From: Arabidopsis thaliana
Lineage: Eukaryota; Streptophyta; Magnoliopsida; Brassicales; Brassicaceae
Length of the DNA stretch: 64,000 nt
Assembly (NCBI RefSeq): GCF_000001735.4
Contig: NC_003076.8
Location: 12,524,001-12,588,000, forward strand
Direction: 5' to 3'
Part shown: piece after piece, positions 10,825-20,908 of the stretch
Layout of the letters: each line of letters begins with the position of its first letter
How positions within the stretch are numbered: the stretch's first letter is position 1
Notes under the pieces: model-generated
Told to the model about the DNA's origin: nothing
What the model saw: the letters and a program-made list of their open reading frames with translations, nothing else
The model's database searches: none
Made by a program: the position numbers and the translations under genes

Positions 10825-11858
10825 CTACCGTGGTTGTGGAAGGAAAACTTGTATCTGGAAGATATAAAGAATATCAGTTGGTGGAGACAGATGAATGAAA
10901 CACATGTAAGAGATAATGAAGTAGGGGAAACAGACAGCAACTCTATGTTCAAGAGCCAAGATGTTTGAATTGTGGTATGTCTTGCACTTAGGGAGACTAT
11001 GAATGGTTTGATCTAGGAAGGTGTACTGCTGGTCACCATTACGGAGGTATGTAAGCAGCGCATGGATGGTCTTAAATGCAAACAACTGTATAGCTAGGGG
11101 GAAACCATGGACAGCAATAGAGGATTGTTTCAACTTGTTAACAAGGGATGATGTGTCTTCAATATATGGTTCAACTTTGACCATGCGAAGCATCCGGTGG
11201 AAAGAATGGCGACCCCATGGGTATGTGAGAAAGAAGTCAACATCTTTTACCATCTCAACAACTTCAGTCGATGCCTTAACAAGGTGTGTACGAGAGAGCA
11301 AGATACCATCAACTATGACAATAAGAGCGAGCCGAAATTTGCGCAGCTCGCCATATCAGGCTCACACTTTAACCATCTAACTAGTTCCTTCATAGTAACA
11401 AAACCAGGTTTCCCACCAATTAGAGTATACCAATAAGGGGCAAAGCCTTCAGCATGAGTTGTTGCAGAAGCAAGTTCGATCTCAGAAGTTAACGCCGAGC
11501 AGTCCAAACCAGTGACTTCATGAAATTCTGTAAGTGAAAACCTCAAGGGCTGACCACCAAAAACAAACCACAGCTCATCATTGTTAGTGGTATGCAGCTG
11601 CCTACATAGCATCTGATGGACTAACTACCCTGATATGGAACACTGACGGACATGCAGAGAGAAAAGAGAACCAAGAGGCGATGACAACAAAGTATCCAAC
11701 TCAGGCATACCATGTAGGACATTGAAAATGTCAAGAAGATACTTTGGTTTTGAGTATGAGTTAATGCGGACTGCATGACCAGGATAGTGATCAGCTTTGA
11801 AAATCCTTTCAGGAAGCACGCCTACAGAAAGAGGTATGGATTGTGTGTTAATCACCAT
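10825..11858 (-). pseudogene. DUF1985 gene (VANC-like / Kaonashi ULP N-terminus), decayed
   Basis: From an ATG at 11858 the minus strand reads LPERIFKADHYP, SKPKYLLDIFNVLHGMPELD and LLSSPLGSLFSL, then LVHQMLCRQL, DELWFVFGGQPLRFSLTEFH and VTGLDCS, and later DGILLSRTHLVKAS, FFLTYPWGRHSFHRML and HGFPLAIQLFAF. This is a full DUF1985 domain. An in-frame TAG interrupts it at about 11622, a frameshift lies near 11340, and another TAG falls near 10825. DUF1985 occurs in ULP-like proteins carried by Mutator-like elements and, as I recall, in the VANC anti-silencing factors of VANDAL elements, which bind short repeated motifs in their own element. The six telo-box repeats lie about 60 bp upstream of the ATG. 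Confidence 0.85.
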
Positions 11859-11919
11859 GGCAGAGACAATAACAGTAAAATGTTGAGGGATTATTGAAAG
11901 GACTAAATAATAGGCCACT

Positions 11920-12158
11920 AAACCCTAACAAAGATCACAGGGAACATAAGCAGAGAGCTAAACCCTAACAAAGATCACAGGAAACATAAGCAGAGAGCTA
12001 AACCCTAACAAAGATCACAGGGAACATAAGCAAAGAGATAAACCCTAACAAAGATCACAAGGAACATAAGCAAAGAGATAAACCCTAACAAAGATCACAA
12101 GGAACATAAGCAAAGAGATAAACCCTAACAAAGATCACAAGGCCATAAGCAAAGAGGT
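11920..12158. repeat. Six 40-bp tandem repeats, each with a telo-box
   Basis: Units start at 11921, 11961, 12001, 12041, 12081 and 12121 with an exact 40-bp spacing. Each holds AAACCCTAA, the plant telo-box, followed by CAAAGATCACA. The units differ by one or two bases and the last loses two bases. A partial seventh copy of the CTAACAAAGATCACAG part lies near 12322-12338. The array sits about 60 bp upstream of the DUF1985 start codon, in promoter or 5' UTR position. Confidence 0.95.
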
Positions 12159-13060
12159 ACACAAATAAAGTTCCACAACTCTGTAAACCCAACATATATC
12201 ACATAGACTATAAGCATGAGTCAAACGAACTACTCGGTCACCATATGTCACCAAAACACAACTAAGTCAGCTACTTTAGACATGTAGCAGTGACTGAACA
12301 AACGCAAATAAGCAGCAATGAACCTAACAAAGATCACAGTAAACGCCACACCGCAACACAACTAAGTCATCTACTTTAGACGAGCAGCAATGACCTATAT
12401 AATTGGTAACAGTTGTAAATGTACAAACCTGGAGGCAGGATTGGAGACAGGTCGGAACGGGGAGAACTCATTTCAGCTCAGCAAAACCTATAGAGTGAAA
12501 TCAAATCAGAGACTCGAGGAATGGTTTGTTTCGATGCAACAGATCGTTGGGTATAGAAGTTCACATAAAAGAACGAAATTGAAAACAGAGTATCGGCATA
12601 TTTGTCACTCGAGGACAACTTACGAAATGGTTTCTGGAAGATGGAATCCCCTAAGCAGCAAATAAATCAACAGAAAACGACAATTGTTTGGTCAATTTGA
12701 AGAAAAAATGACGAAGCTAATGAAGGCAAAGCTCAGACAGTAAACATGGCAACTGTAGGAGAAATAGAACGATGAAGACGTTTCAGGTTACTCGGGCTTC
12801 TCGGGCAGGTGAGAGTGGGCAGCGCAATAATGATAGACAGAGTTAAAGCAACGAGGGTAAATGTGTAAAATCAGATGATGAAAAAATGGCAAATCGACAA
12901 ATTGTTCGGAAAAGGTCATGGGCAACAAACACCATCCGAGATAATGGCTTCCCCGTGATTGATTCTTTTCATTTATACCCTCTTTAAATTTTTAATGACC
13001 ATTTTCCCCCTATTTGAAAATTGGTTAAGGTTTAAAATGAAATATTAATATTTTTTGCCT
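12159..13060. other. Upstream region of the DUF1985 gene, no gene seen
   Basis: The word ACACAACTAAGTCA(G/T)CTACTTTAGAC occurs twice, about 12255 and 12357, in a second small repeat. The plus-strand open frame at 12390-12665 shows no domain and I do not call it. The sequence becomes T-rich after 12950. Confidence 0.5.
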
Positions 13061-13061
13061 A

Positions 13062-14070
13062 AAATATTTCAAAATAAATTTCCCGCCAAAATTTTCCCGT
13101 CAGATATTTTCCCGCCAAAACATTTCGAAAAAATAATTACAAGGAATTTTAAATGATTTTAAAATATTTACAAGGGATGTTTAAAAGATTTACAAGAGAT
13201 TTTTAAACGGTTTAAAAGTGTTTTAAAAGATTTACAAGGGGATTTTAAAGGGTTTTAAAAGACTTACAAGAGATTTGTAAAGGGTTTAAAAGGGTTTTAA
13301 AAGATTTACAAGGATTTTTAAAAGATTCTTAAAGAATTTACAAGAATACCCTTTAAAAACTCTTGTAAATCTTTTTAAAACCTTTTGTAAAGGTTTACAA
13401 GAGTTTTAAAATGGATCAAAAATTATTAAAGGGTTTACAAGAGTTTTTAAAAGATTTTTAAATGGTTTACAAGGGTTTTTAATGGATTTACAATAGTTTT
13501 AAAAAGATTTACAAGAGTTTTAAAATCCTTTAAAAACTCTTGTAAATTTTTTTAAAACCTTTTGTAAAAGTTTAGAAGAGTTTTAAAATGGTTTAAAAGA
13601 ATTATAAATGTTTTAAAATACTTACAAATTTGTTCTAAGAGTTAAAAGATGATTGTAAAGACTTTATAAGAGTTTTAAAAAGATTTTCAAAGAATTTACA
13701 AAGGTTTAAATATCCTTGTAAATCCTTTTAAAATTCTTAAAAAACTCTTGTAAATCTTGTAATACTATTGTAAAAAGTTTTAAAATGATTTACAAAGGTT
13801 TAAAAAGGGGTTTTAAAGTATTTACATATGTTTTTAAACACTTTCTAACGATTTTAAGAGGTTTTAAAATATTTTACAAGAGTTTTTAACAACTTTCAAA
13901 GTTTTTAAAAAAAATTTCAAGGTTTTTTTAAAGAGTTTTTAAAAAATTTATAAGGATTTTTAAAAGCATTTTTTATGTGAGAAAAAATTGTTACGGGAAA
14001 AAAGTTTGGCGGAAATTTTTTTTTTTGGCGAGAAATTTTTTTTTTGGTTGGAAAAAAGTTTGGCAGAATA
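13062..14070. repeat. Short-word array (TTTACAAGAG / TTTTAAAA) flanked by inverted CCCGCCAAA motifs
   Basis: From about 13135 to 13970 nearly every 20-30 bases carries TTTACAAG or its complement CTTGTAAA, joined by TTTTAAAA-type words. The copies are degenerate and in both orientations, without a fixed period. On the left, TTCCCGCCAAA, TTTCCCGTCAG and TTCCCGCCAAA stand at 13079-13125. On the right the inverse form stands at 13993-14070 (ACGGGAAAAAAGTTTGGCGG and diverged copies). The block thus has a palindromic layout. No coding potential is visible. Confidence 0.8.
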
Positions 14071-14089
14071 TTTTTTTCAGCGTGAAAAT

Positions 14090-14470
14090 TAAATCTGTGA
14101 TTACACAAAACAACTCTGTCATGCCTATATAACATTTTTCGAGGTTAACAAATCTGTTATAACACAACAGATTTTTGGGTACAAATAGAAAAATGTGTTG
14201 CCACCATAAAGAAAAATCTGCGGTATGGAAAACAAATCAGTGACAGATTTGGTTTCAACATTCTTAATTTTAAAATTTAAATAAAATCTGCGGAAACTAT
14301 ATGAAACAAATCAGTCATGGTAAAAAAATCTACGAAAAATAAAAATCTGGCGTAACATAACACAGTAAAGTCTGTGGTACAAAACAAGTCTATAGTAAAA
14401 AATCTGTGGTTGACCAAAAAATCTGTGATCGATAACAAATATATCGCAACAAGAGCCACAGATTTACCAA
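14090..14470. repeat. Second short-word array (AAATCTGTGG type)
   Basis: At least ten copies of AAATCTG(C/T)GGT-like words or the inverse occur in about 380 bp, for example near 14092, 14147, 14213, 14280, 14340, 14398, 14421 and, inverted, 14456. No gene is seen. Confidence 0.7.
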
Positions 14471-14670
14471 AAACGACGATGGTATTTTCGTTAATAAATG
14501 TAGTTTTATTGCAATGCTGGAATTAAATAGTAATGGCATTTCTGTAATATTTTTTTTCTGCAAAGGAAAACAGGGATATTTTGGTATAATTATTACTCAA
14601 ATAACTCATATTTTTAGCATTCCTTTTGGGTCATTATGTATAAAATATGGGTCATTCTAGTAATTTTCCC

Positions 14671-16558
14671 TAATTCTAATAAATTGTTTTAGCTTCTAAA
14701 TTGGTTCTTGACTCTATCAATTTTCTCCTTTGATGTTGCAGTTTAGATTCTCTTCACCTTCATGCTTCCCAAACTATTCTGGAACTTGATTCAAATTGAT
14801 ATGATTAGGAACACCACCATCAAAACCATGTCCTTCCAAACTTAAATGCTTCACGGACCAAACATATTCTGAAAAAATCTTTCACATACTTCTTTCATAC
14901 TATGTCTCTTTCCATTCTATAATTTTGTCTACACAACACATGTCCTACCTTCCAAACTTTTCCCCTGCTTCATATATCTTCTTTGAAATTCTCTTTCTTT
15001 CCTTATTAGTAAAAGTTTTTTTTAAGGTTGTCAAAAGGTAGCTTAGTTAAGCCAATACATTTTTTGTTTGAGCTTTTAAGAATAAAAACTTTGATCGACT
15101 ATCAATGGTCCAATAGATGTTTATTTATATAGAAACCACTGCTTTATTATTTATGACTTTATAAGTTTACTTGGTTGTTCAAAAGGAGTTTTCCTTTACG
15201 TCATTAAGTTTTTCCTTTTCGTTTAAACTTTAACTTTTCAGACTTTCAGAAAAATTCCTTTCGGTTGTTTATTACTAACTTTTTGTTAATTTTTAGAAAA
15301 CTTCTTCTTATCTTTAATTTTTTGTCCAATTCTAATTATCGATATTATTTAAGAATTATGATTTTTTCTTAATTTATTTGAAAGCTAACATAGTGCCACT
15401 AACAATGATATTAATTTTTCTTATTGTAATGATTGAATTATATATTTTCTTATTTCCATTTTTATCATTTTCATAAATATCTTAATATAGATTTGTTAAA
15501 ATTTTAAAATCTAAACTAACATTATAGTTAAAAATGCTAACTAATGACATGTCTAACCGCAATTCCTTTTTTATTATTTTAAAATATAAAGTAATTACTA
15601 TTTTCAAAAATGTTAATTACTTAGGCGCTAAAAATGTTAATTATTGATGTGGCAACTCTTGATTTATTGTTTTAAATCCTATGTGGATTACTTAGACACT
15701 AAATATATTAATTATTGATGTGGCAACTCTCGATTCGTTGTTTTAAATCCTATGTGAACGCCTTTAGAAACAAATAACTTCAACTTTTCTATAGTATTGA
15801 TTGGCTTCATGCCTTCATCTTTACGGGAACCATTAGATCAAGTTTTTTTTTTGTGATTCTATTGTTTGCTTCTTCTTTAATTCTTGAGCGACAACCTTTT
15901 GTTTCAATTGTTGTTACATGTCTCTGATTTCAGGGTTTATCATCACACTGTTTACTAATCTCTCTTTCCAATTCTGTTTTCAGGTTTTGATTCTTCATCT
16001 TAACCGTTTGTCTTCCCGTGATTCTATCAAAACTGGAGTAAGTTGCAACCATTACAAGCCACAAAAAGCAAAAGCAAACGTTACTTTTTTTGGTCGATGC
16101 CGAAAATTAGTATTGAACTACATCTTTGTTTCTGCAAGGTTTTGGCAGCCTTAAGGTTAGTTAGTCCTCCATATCATTTCTCTAGGCATAGTTTTACTTT
16201 GTTTGGTTTCTTCTTTTTCTTACAAATCAATGAGTTCTGATATTTTTGTAAACAAAAACAGCTTATGACTCTTCTCTTCCGTTTGTGGCTTCCAAGTCCC
16301 AACGTCCAAATAAGTTCGTTTGACTATTTTTAGAAACTAGAGTGAAGGTTAGTCTGTTTCAATTGATTCATGTGCACTTGATTGTTTGTTCTATCTAACC
16401 AACCCTTAATATCAACTATGATTCTGTTCATATATTTCATGTAACCGTCTCTTTTATTAATCGCAAAAGTTTGATATATAGAGGTTAATTGGCTTTAAAA
16501 CGTTCCTCAAATTTTCTTAAAACTTTTCTCCTATATATTTAAGTCGAGTAAATGCTTA
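14671..16558. other. AT-rich spacer, no gene recognised
   Basis: A 71-bp tandem duplication lies at 15616-15757. Small plus-strand frames at 15918-16240 have no recognisable domain and no supporting splice pattern, so they are not called. The last three bases (TTA, 16556-16558) are the left target duplication of the Harbinger element. Confidence 0.6.
15616..15757. repeat. 71-bp tandem duplication
   Basis: Copies 15616-15686 and 15687-15757 share TTATTGATGTGGCAACTC and TTTTAAATCCTATGTG with a handful of mismatches. Confidence 0.85.
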
Positions 16559-18038
16559 GGTCCTGTTTGTTTGGCCATTTGGATGAACCATCTCAATGAA
16601 GATTAAAACTGATGTTTGTTTTTCATGTTTTAATAGATCATCTGAATGATTATTTTTAAACTCATCCAGAAAATGAAAAAAATCAGACTGAGTTTGATCT
16701 GTTCATTCTGCTGAAGATGATTCAGTCAAAATTAAAAAATGTCAATAATACCCTTATCTAATTTATGGAATTACACCAAAAACCACATCTCCTCTTCAGC
16801 TTTTCCTCGACACAAAACAGAGAAAATCAAAATTTTGATCTCGTGATCTTGTGATCTCGCCGTCGTCGACGAGAATCGGTCGCCGGAGATCTCGTCGGAT
16901 CCATCGCCGGAGTGTAACAGGTTTGTGTTGCTCTCTCTCTCTCTCTCTCTCGCTTCCTCTCTCTCGCTTCCTCTCTCTCATTGTTTCTCTTTGTATCCTT
17001 GTTGCAATCACTTGTTCTAGGGTTTGATCCTCCTTGGTTACATTGTTTGTTTGTGGGTTTGCTTTGCTTTACTCCGTGGCTACTTTGATTCTTCGATTAG
17101 CTTTAGTTTATGGCTTTGTGTTGCTTTGCTTGCTTTTGATTCTTCGATTAGCTTTAGTTTACGGCTTTGTTTTGCTTATATTGCTTTGTGTTGCTTTGTG
17201 TTTTTGATGCAGAAAGCTAGGATCCAGATTTGGCTTGAAGGATTTAAGGATTGCTCTTGCTTGTTTCAGATCTTTGGTTGGTCTCTAAGCTCACGTCTAT
17301 CAATCACAATAGTTTGCTCTTGCTTGTTTCAGATCTTTGGTTGGTCTATGGGAATCTAATGGTTTCTCTTCTCCATTTGCTCTTGCTTGTTTCAGATCCG
17401 TTTTCTTTTTAGGGATTTTGCTGCAACGGCACTGTGGTTCAGGATTCAGAACTTGGACAGGTAGGTTATATCAAAACACTCTTAACAACATGAGACATCA
17501 AATGCCACATCAAATACCAATTCGTTAGTTTTGATTTTTTGTTAGTTATAATAACAAATATGTACATTAGTAGAGTAACCAAGTATTTACTACACCGTGG
17601 GTTAGTTATAGATTCAAATTAAGTGGTATTTGTAGCCAATACATTAGTTAGCATATGACTTCGAATCCTTTTAGTATTTGATCATTAGTTTTTTATTCTG
17701 CAATAGTGTAGTATAATATTTGGACATGTCTCAGAGTATGATTATGTCTTGCGCTTTTTGTTTTAAGCTTTCTACTTCAGTTTGGGATTTAACATTCCAA
17801 TGTAATATTTAGTGACTTTGACCAGACAAATAAATCTTCACACGAATCTTTTCAAGAAGCCTTTTTTGCTTTCATTATTACACATGAGAGAAAAACAAAT
17901 CAGCTAAACATAATGTCGTTTACTATGTCTATACAAATAAGCAATTTGTTTATAGTTATCTTTCTCAACGAAAACTCATCTTTACTGTGTCTTCTTTATC
18001 ATTGACAATCTGCAGGACTGATACTGATACTTGGAAAA

Positions 18039-18285
18039 ATGACAACTATCAATGGTACTGATGTGAGTATATTCTCCTCTAAACTTAGATTTACTGTAAC
18101 ATTTTCTGTAATTTAGACTGATTTTGTACAAAAACACATGATCAACTAAGAATCTTGCGTGGAATGATGAGCAAACTCGTTTCTACCTTGAACTAAGAAT
18201 TGAGGAGAAGCTTAAAGGAAATATTAGGAATCAGAATGTCAATGATGCTGGGAGACAGACTATTATAGATAGATTTTATGAGGTT
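18039..18285 (+). pseudogene. Myb/SANT-like DNA-binding ORF fragment of the Harbinger element
   Basis: A short exon from ATG 18039 encodes MTTINGTD and ends at a GTGAGT donor-like site. The next segment, from about 18151, reads LAWNDEQTRFYLELRIEEKL and then NVNDAGRQTIIDRFYE. This is the Myb/SANT-like domain that plant Harbinger elements use to bind their ends. The frame stops within 40 bp of the domain and runs straight into the N-terminus of the transposase in another frame. The remainder of the Myb protein and the normal spacer are missing, which suggests an internal deletion. Confidence 0.7.
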
Positions 18286-19320
18286 GATGGTCGAGTCCAA
18301 GGTAGAATGCTTTGATATTTTACGCATGCACCAGTCAACATTTAGGAGTTTATGCAAGATTCTTTCAGAACAATACAAGTTAGAGGAGTCCTGCAATATC
18401 TATCTTGAAGAGAGCGTTGCAATGTTCATAGAGATGGTTGCACAAGATTTAACTGTACGGGTCATAGCTGAGAGATATCAGCATTCACTTGAGACAGTGA
18501 AAAGGAAGCTGGATGAAGTATTAAGTGCTCTTTTGAAACTCGCAGCAGACATAGTGAAACCTACAAGAGATGATTCACAGGTATAAGTCCCTTTCTAGTA
18601 AATGATAAACGCTATATGCCTTATTTTATAGATTGCATTGGTGCCCTTGATGGTACACATGTGTCTGTGCGTCCTCCATCAGGAGATGTGGAGCGATATA
18701 GAGGTAGGAAATCTGAAGCTACAATGAACATTCTAGCTCTGTGTAATTTCAGTATGAAATTCACTTATGCATATGTAGGAGTACCCGGAAGAGCGCATGA
18801 CACTAAAGTACTAACCTATTGTGCTACACACGAAGCTTCATTTCCTCACCCACCTGCTGGAAAATATTACTTAGTAGATTCAGGATATCCTACTAGAAGT
18901 GGCTACTTAGGTCCTCACCGTAGGACTAGATACCATTTAGAACTGTTTAATAGAGGAGGTCCTCCGACAAACAGCAGAGAATTGTTTAATCGTAGACATT
19001 CTAGTTTGAGATCTGTAATCGAAAGAACATTTGGTGTGTGGAAAGCTAAATGGAGAATACTTGATAGGAAGCACCTAAAGTATGAAGTGAAGAAGTGGAT
19101 TAAGATTGTGACATCAACGATGGCTTTACATAATTATATACGAGATTCACAACAAGAAGATAGTGATTTTAGGCATTGGGAAATAGTTGAATCATATGAG
19201 CAGCATGGTGATGAAAATGATGGGCATGTTCCATATGTGCCTACTGGTGACAGAGTAATGGAGAATATACGAGATTCCATCACTACAGAGATGGCCAAAG
19301 GAACAAGACTCCCATATTAA
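18278..19320 (+). pseudogene. PIF/Harbinger DDE transposase with one frameshift
   Basis: The N-terminal part (18278-18586) has the helix-turn-helix region (CFDILRMHQSTFRSLCKIL, then IAERYQHSLETVKRKLDEVL). After CAGGTATAAG the frame changes by one and continues as NDKRYMPYFIDCIGALDGTH through 19320. The DDE_4 catalytic residues are all present: D in GALDGTH, D in YLVDSGYP and E in SVIERTFG. The C-terminus ends normally. An intron reading of the break does not restore the expected protein, so a one- or two-base indel near 18583-18586 is the simplest explanation. The catalytic half is otherwise intact, so loss of function may be recent. Confidence 0.88.
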
Positions 19321-20398
19321 CAGGTTCCATCTCTCTGTCTTATGCTATTGACTGTCTCTGTCTTATGCTATTGTCTGTTTCTGTCTTGGTTTTAAATTTT
19401 GTGACTAATAGTGACAGCTGAATGGTCACGTCACTACATAAGTTGGTTGATTACACAAGGCTTGGTTTATTTGTCTCTAAAGTTTCTGGATTCAACTTCT
19501 GAACAAGGTAGTAGTCCACAAGAAGGATCTTTCTTACGTGAGTTTTTTGTTCCTCTTCTCTCTGTCTCTTTTCTGATTTCAGTATCCCAAGTGTGATCTT
19601 ATTTTCTTGCCCTCTGTTATATAATTGGTGTTATTGATTGATTCTTCATTTATTTATCGATGAAGGGTTGGTTTTCATTTGTGTTGAATTGGATCTTTGT
19701 TTGAGGCTTCTTTTTATTGTTCGGATGATTATGATTTGGTCATTTACTGGAAATTGAGAATTTTTCGATTCAGTTCCATAGAGTAATGGTATAGACTATA
19801 GAGTAAAGGAAATCGAAGAAGTTTGCTTTGTTTAATGGAAACTGTTGGGGAAAGGATCATTGTCCTATCTCATATTCGATTCCTTTGGTTTTGTATTTGG
19901 TTCTCATTTAATTCATATAGGACTGATATTGATAAAGATTAGTCTGAGGCTTTGAGCTAGTGCATTTGTTTGATTGATGAATGAAACTGTCATGTTGAAT
20001 TTGTTGGTATGATATTAATTTGTATGTGCAGGTCCCAAACCGGAAGCTGTTGAAGCTGAATAATGTTGTGTGCCTCATTGATCTCTTGATGTAAGAAGCT
20101 GAATAATATTGTGTGCAGATTGGACCAAACTCTCTTTTTCAAACTCTACTTTGATTAATATGAGAATGTAGCTATTTATTATTTGTTACTTAACAGAGGA
20201 CATTTTAGTCATTTACATATATATGAGAATGTGAATGATCCATCCAAATGATCAAACAAACAAAGCTCCATCTAAATGAATCATTTAGATGAACTAGCAA
20301 ATAATCAAACAAACATCATTAAGATGAATCATCCCAATGGATTATTTGGATGGATCATTTGGATGCTAATTCCAAATGATCAAACAAACAGGGCCTTA

Positions 20399-20908
20399 GT
20401 TTTTAAAATCTTCTTATTCTATGTTCCTTAGGTACACAATCCAAACGGGTAGGAAGCTTGCTAATCTCACGCAAGACTAGAACCCAGATGATTTGTAAGT
20501 TTTAATATTTAAATTAAAGGAAAAATAATTATTAAAAAATCTTTCGGATGAACAGTTTTTTTTTTTTGAAGTTATTATTTTGCCAATTACATTAATAGTC
20601 TTAGATTAGATAAAGGCCATTTAATTATAAAATAAAGAACGATTTACTATCTTTTCTTTATCTTTAATCTCTCGTAATGCAGATGTTGAGGCGGATTATT
20701 TAGCACGAAAAATTCGTGCAGAATCGCTACACATTACTTATGTAAACAATTTTCCACAATTTTGGCTCGTTAGAATCCTAAATAATATCTGATGACAAAA
20801 AAAACATATGATTTACAATCTCATCCTTGATCTTAACACTGTACTACTTGATTTTGGTGTGAATGAGGAAAGCATATGGTATAAAGGAACAAAGAAGTTC
20901 ACACTTAT
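20399..20908. other. AT-rich spacer between two elements
   Basis: Nothing recognisable is seen. The last bases (CTTAT, 20904-20908) are a possible target duplication of the next element. Confidence 0.5.

Larger units (their letters stand above)
7277..14670 (-). mobile_element. VANDAL/Kaonashi-type Mutator-like element, decayed
   Basis: The content is typical of Arabidopsis Mutator-like elements without terminal inverted repeats: a DUF1985 gene and a ULP1-like protease module on the minus strand, plus long noncoding arrays. The right end at about 14639-14670 reads, on the minus strand, GGGAAAATTACTAGAATGAC, which resembles the usual terminus of such elements. The left end is not identified. 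The Athila insertion at 7276 may cut it, or it may lie between 7277 and 7800. No transposase (VANA-type) gene is visible, so the copy is non-autonomous. The bounds are therefore approximate. The family call rests on gene content and arrays, not on both ends. Confidence 0.6.
16559..20395 (+). mobile_element. PIF/Harbinger DNA transposon, 3.8 kb
   Basis: The left end GGTCCTGTTTGTTTGG and the right end, inverted GGCCCTGTTTGTTTGA, are near-identical inverted repeats flanked on both sides by TTA (16556-16558, 20396-20398). This is the canonical 3-bp duplication of the superfamily. Subterminal regions (16570-16730 and 20225-20395) hold many direct and inverted ATCATTTGGATG-like words, the kind of sites transposase or its Myb partner binds. 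Inside lie a Myb/SANT-like fragment and a DDE transposase. The region 16780-17530, with GA/CT-rich sequence and splice-like signals, is probably leader or intron of the transposase unit. Confidence 0.92.

Noticed and set aside
11920..12158. CRISPR-like array
   Set aside because: Units are continuous 40-bp tandem repeats without unique spacers, and the genome is a plant.
12390..12665. A 91-residue plus-strand frame upstream of the DUF1985 gene
   Set aside because: No domain, and it lies in a region best read as promoter or leader of the opposite-strand gene.
15918..16240. Two overlapping plus-strand frames before the Harbinger element
   Set aside because: Hydrophobic, with no conserved motif and no splice support.
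16796..17011. Minus-strand frame with an Arg-Glu-rich repeat
   Set aside because: It is the translation of a CT/GA simple repeat in the Harbinger leader region.
18581..18629. A 49-bp intron in the Harbinger transposase
   Set aside because: Removing GT...AG there does not restore the expected PYFIDCIGALDGTH reading; a small indel fits better.
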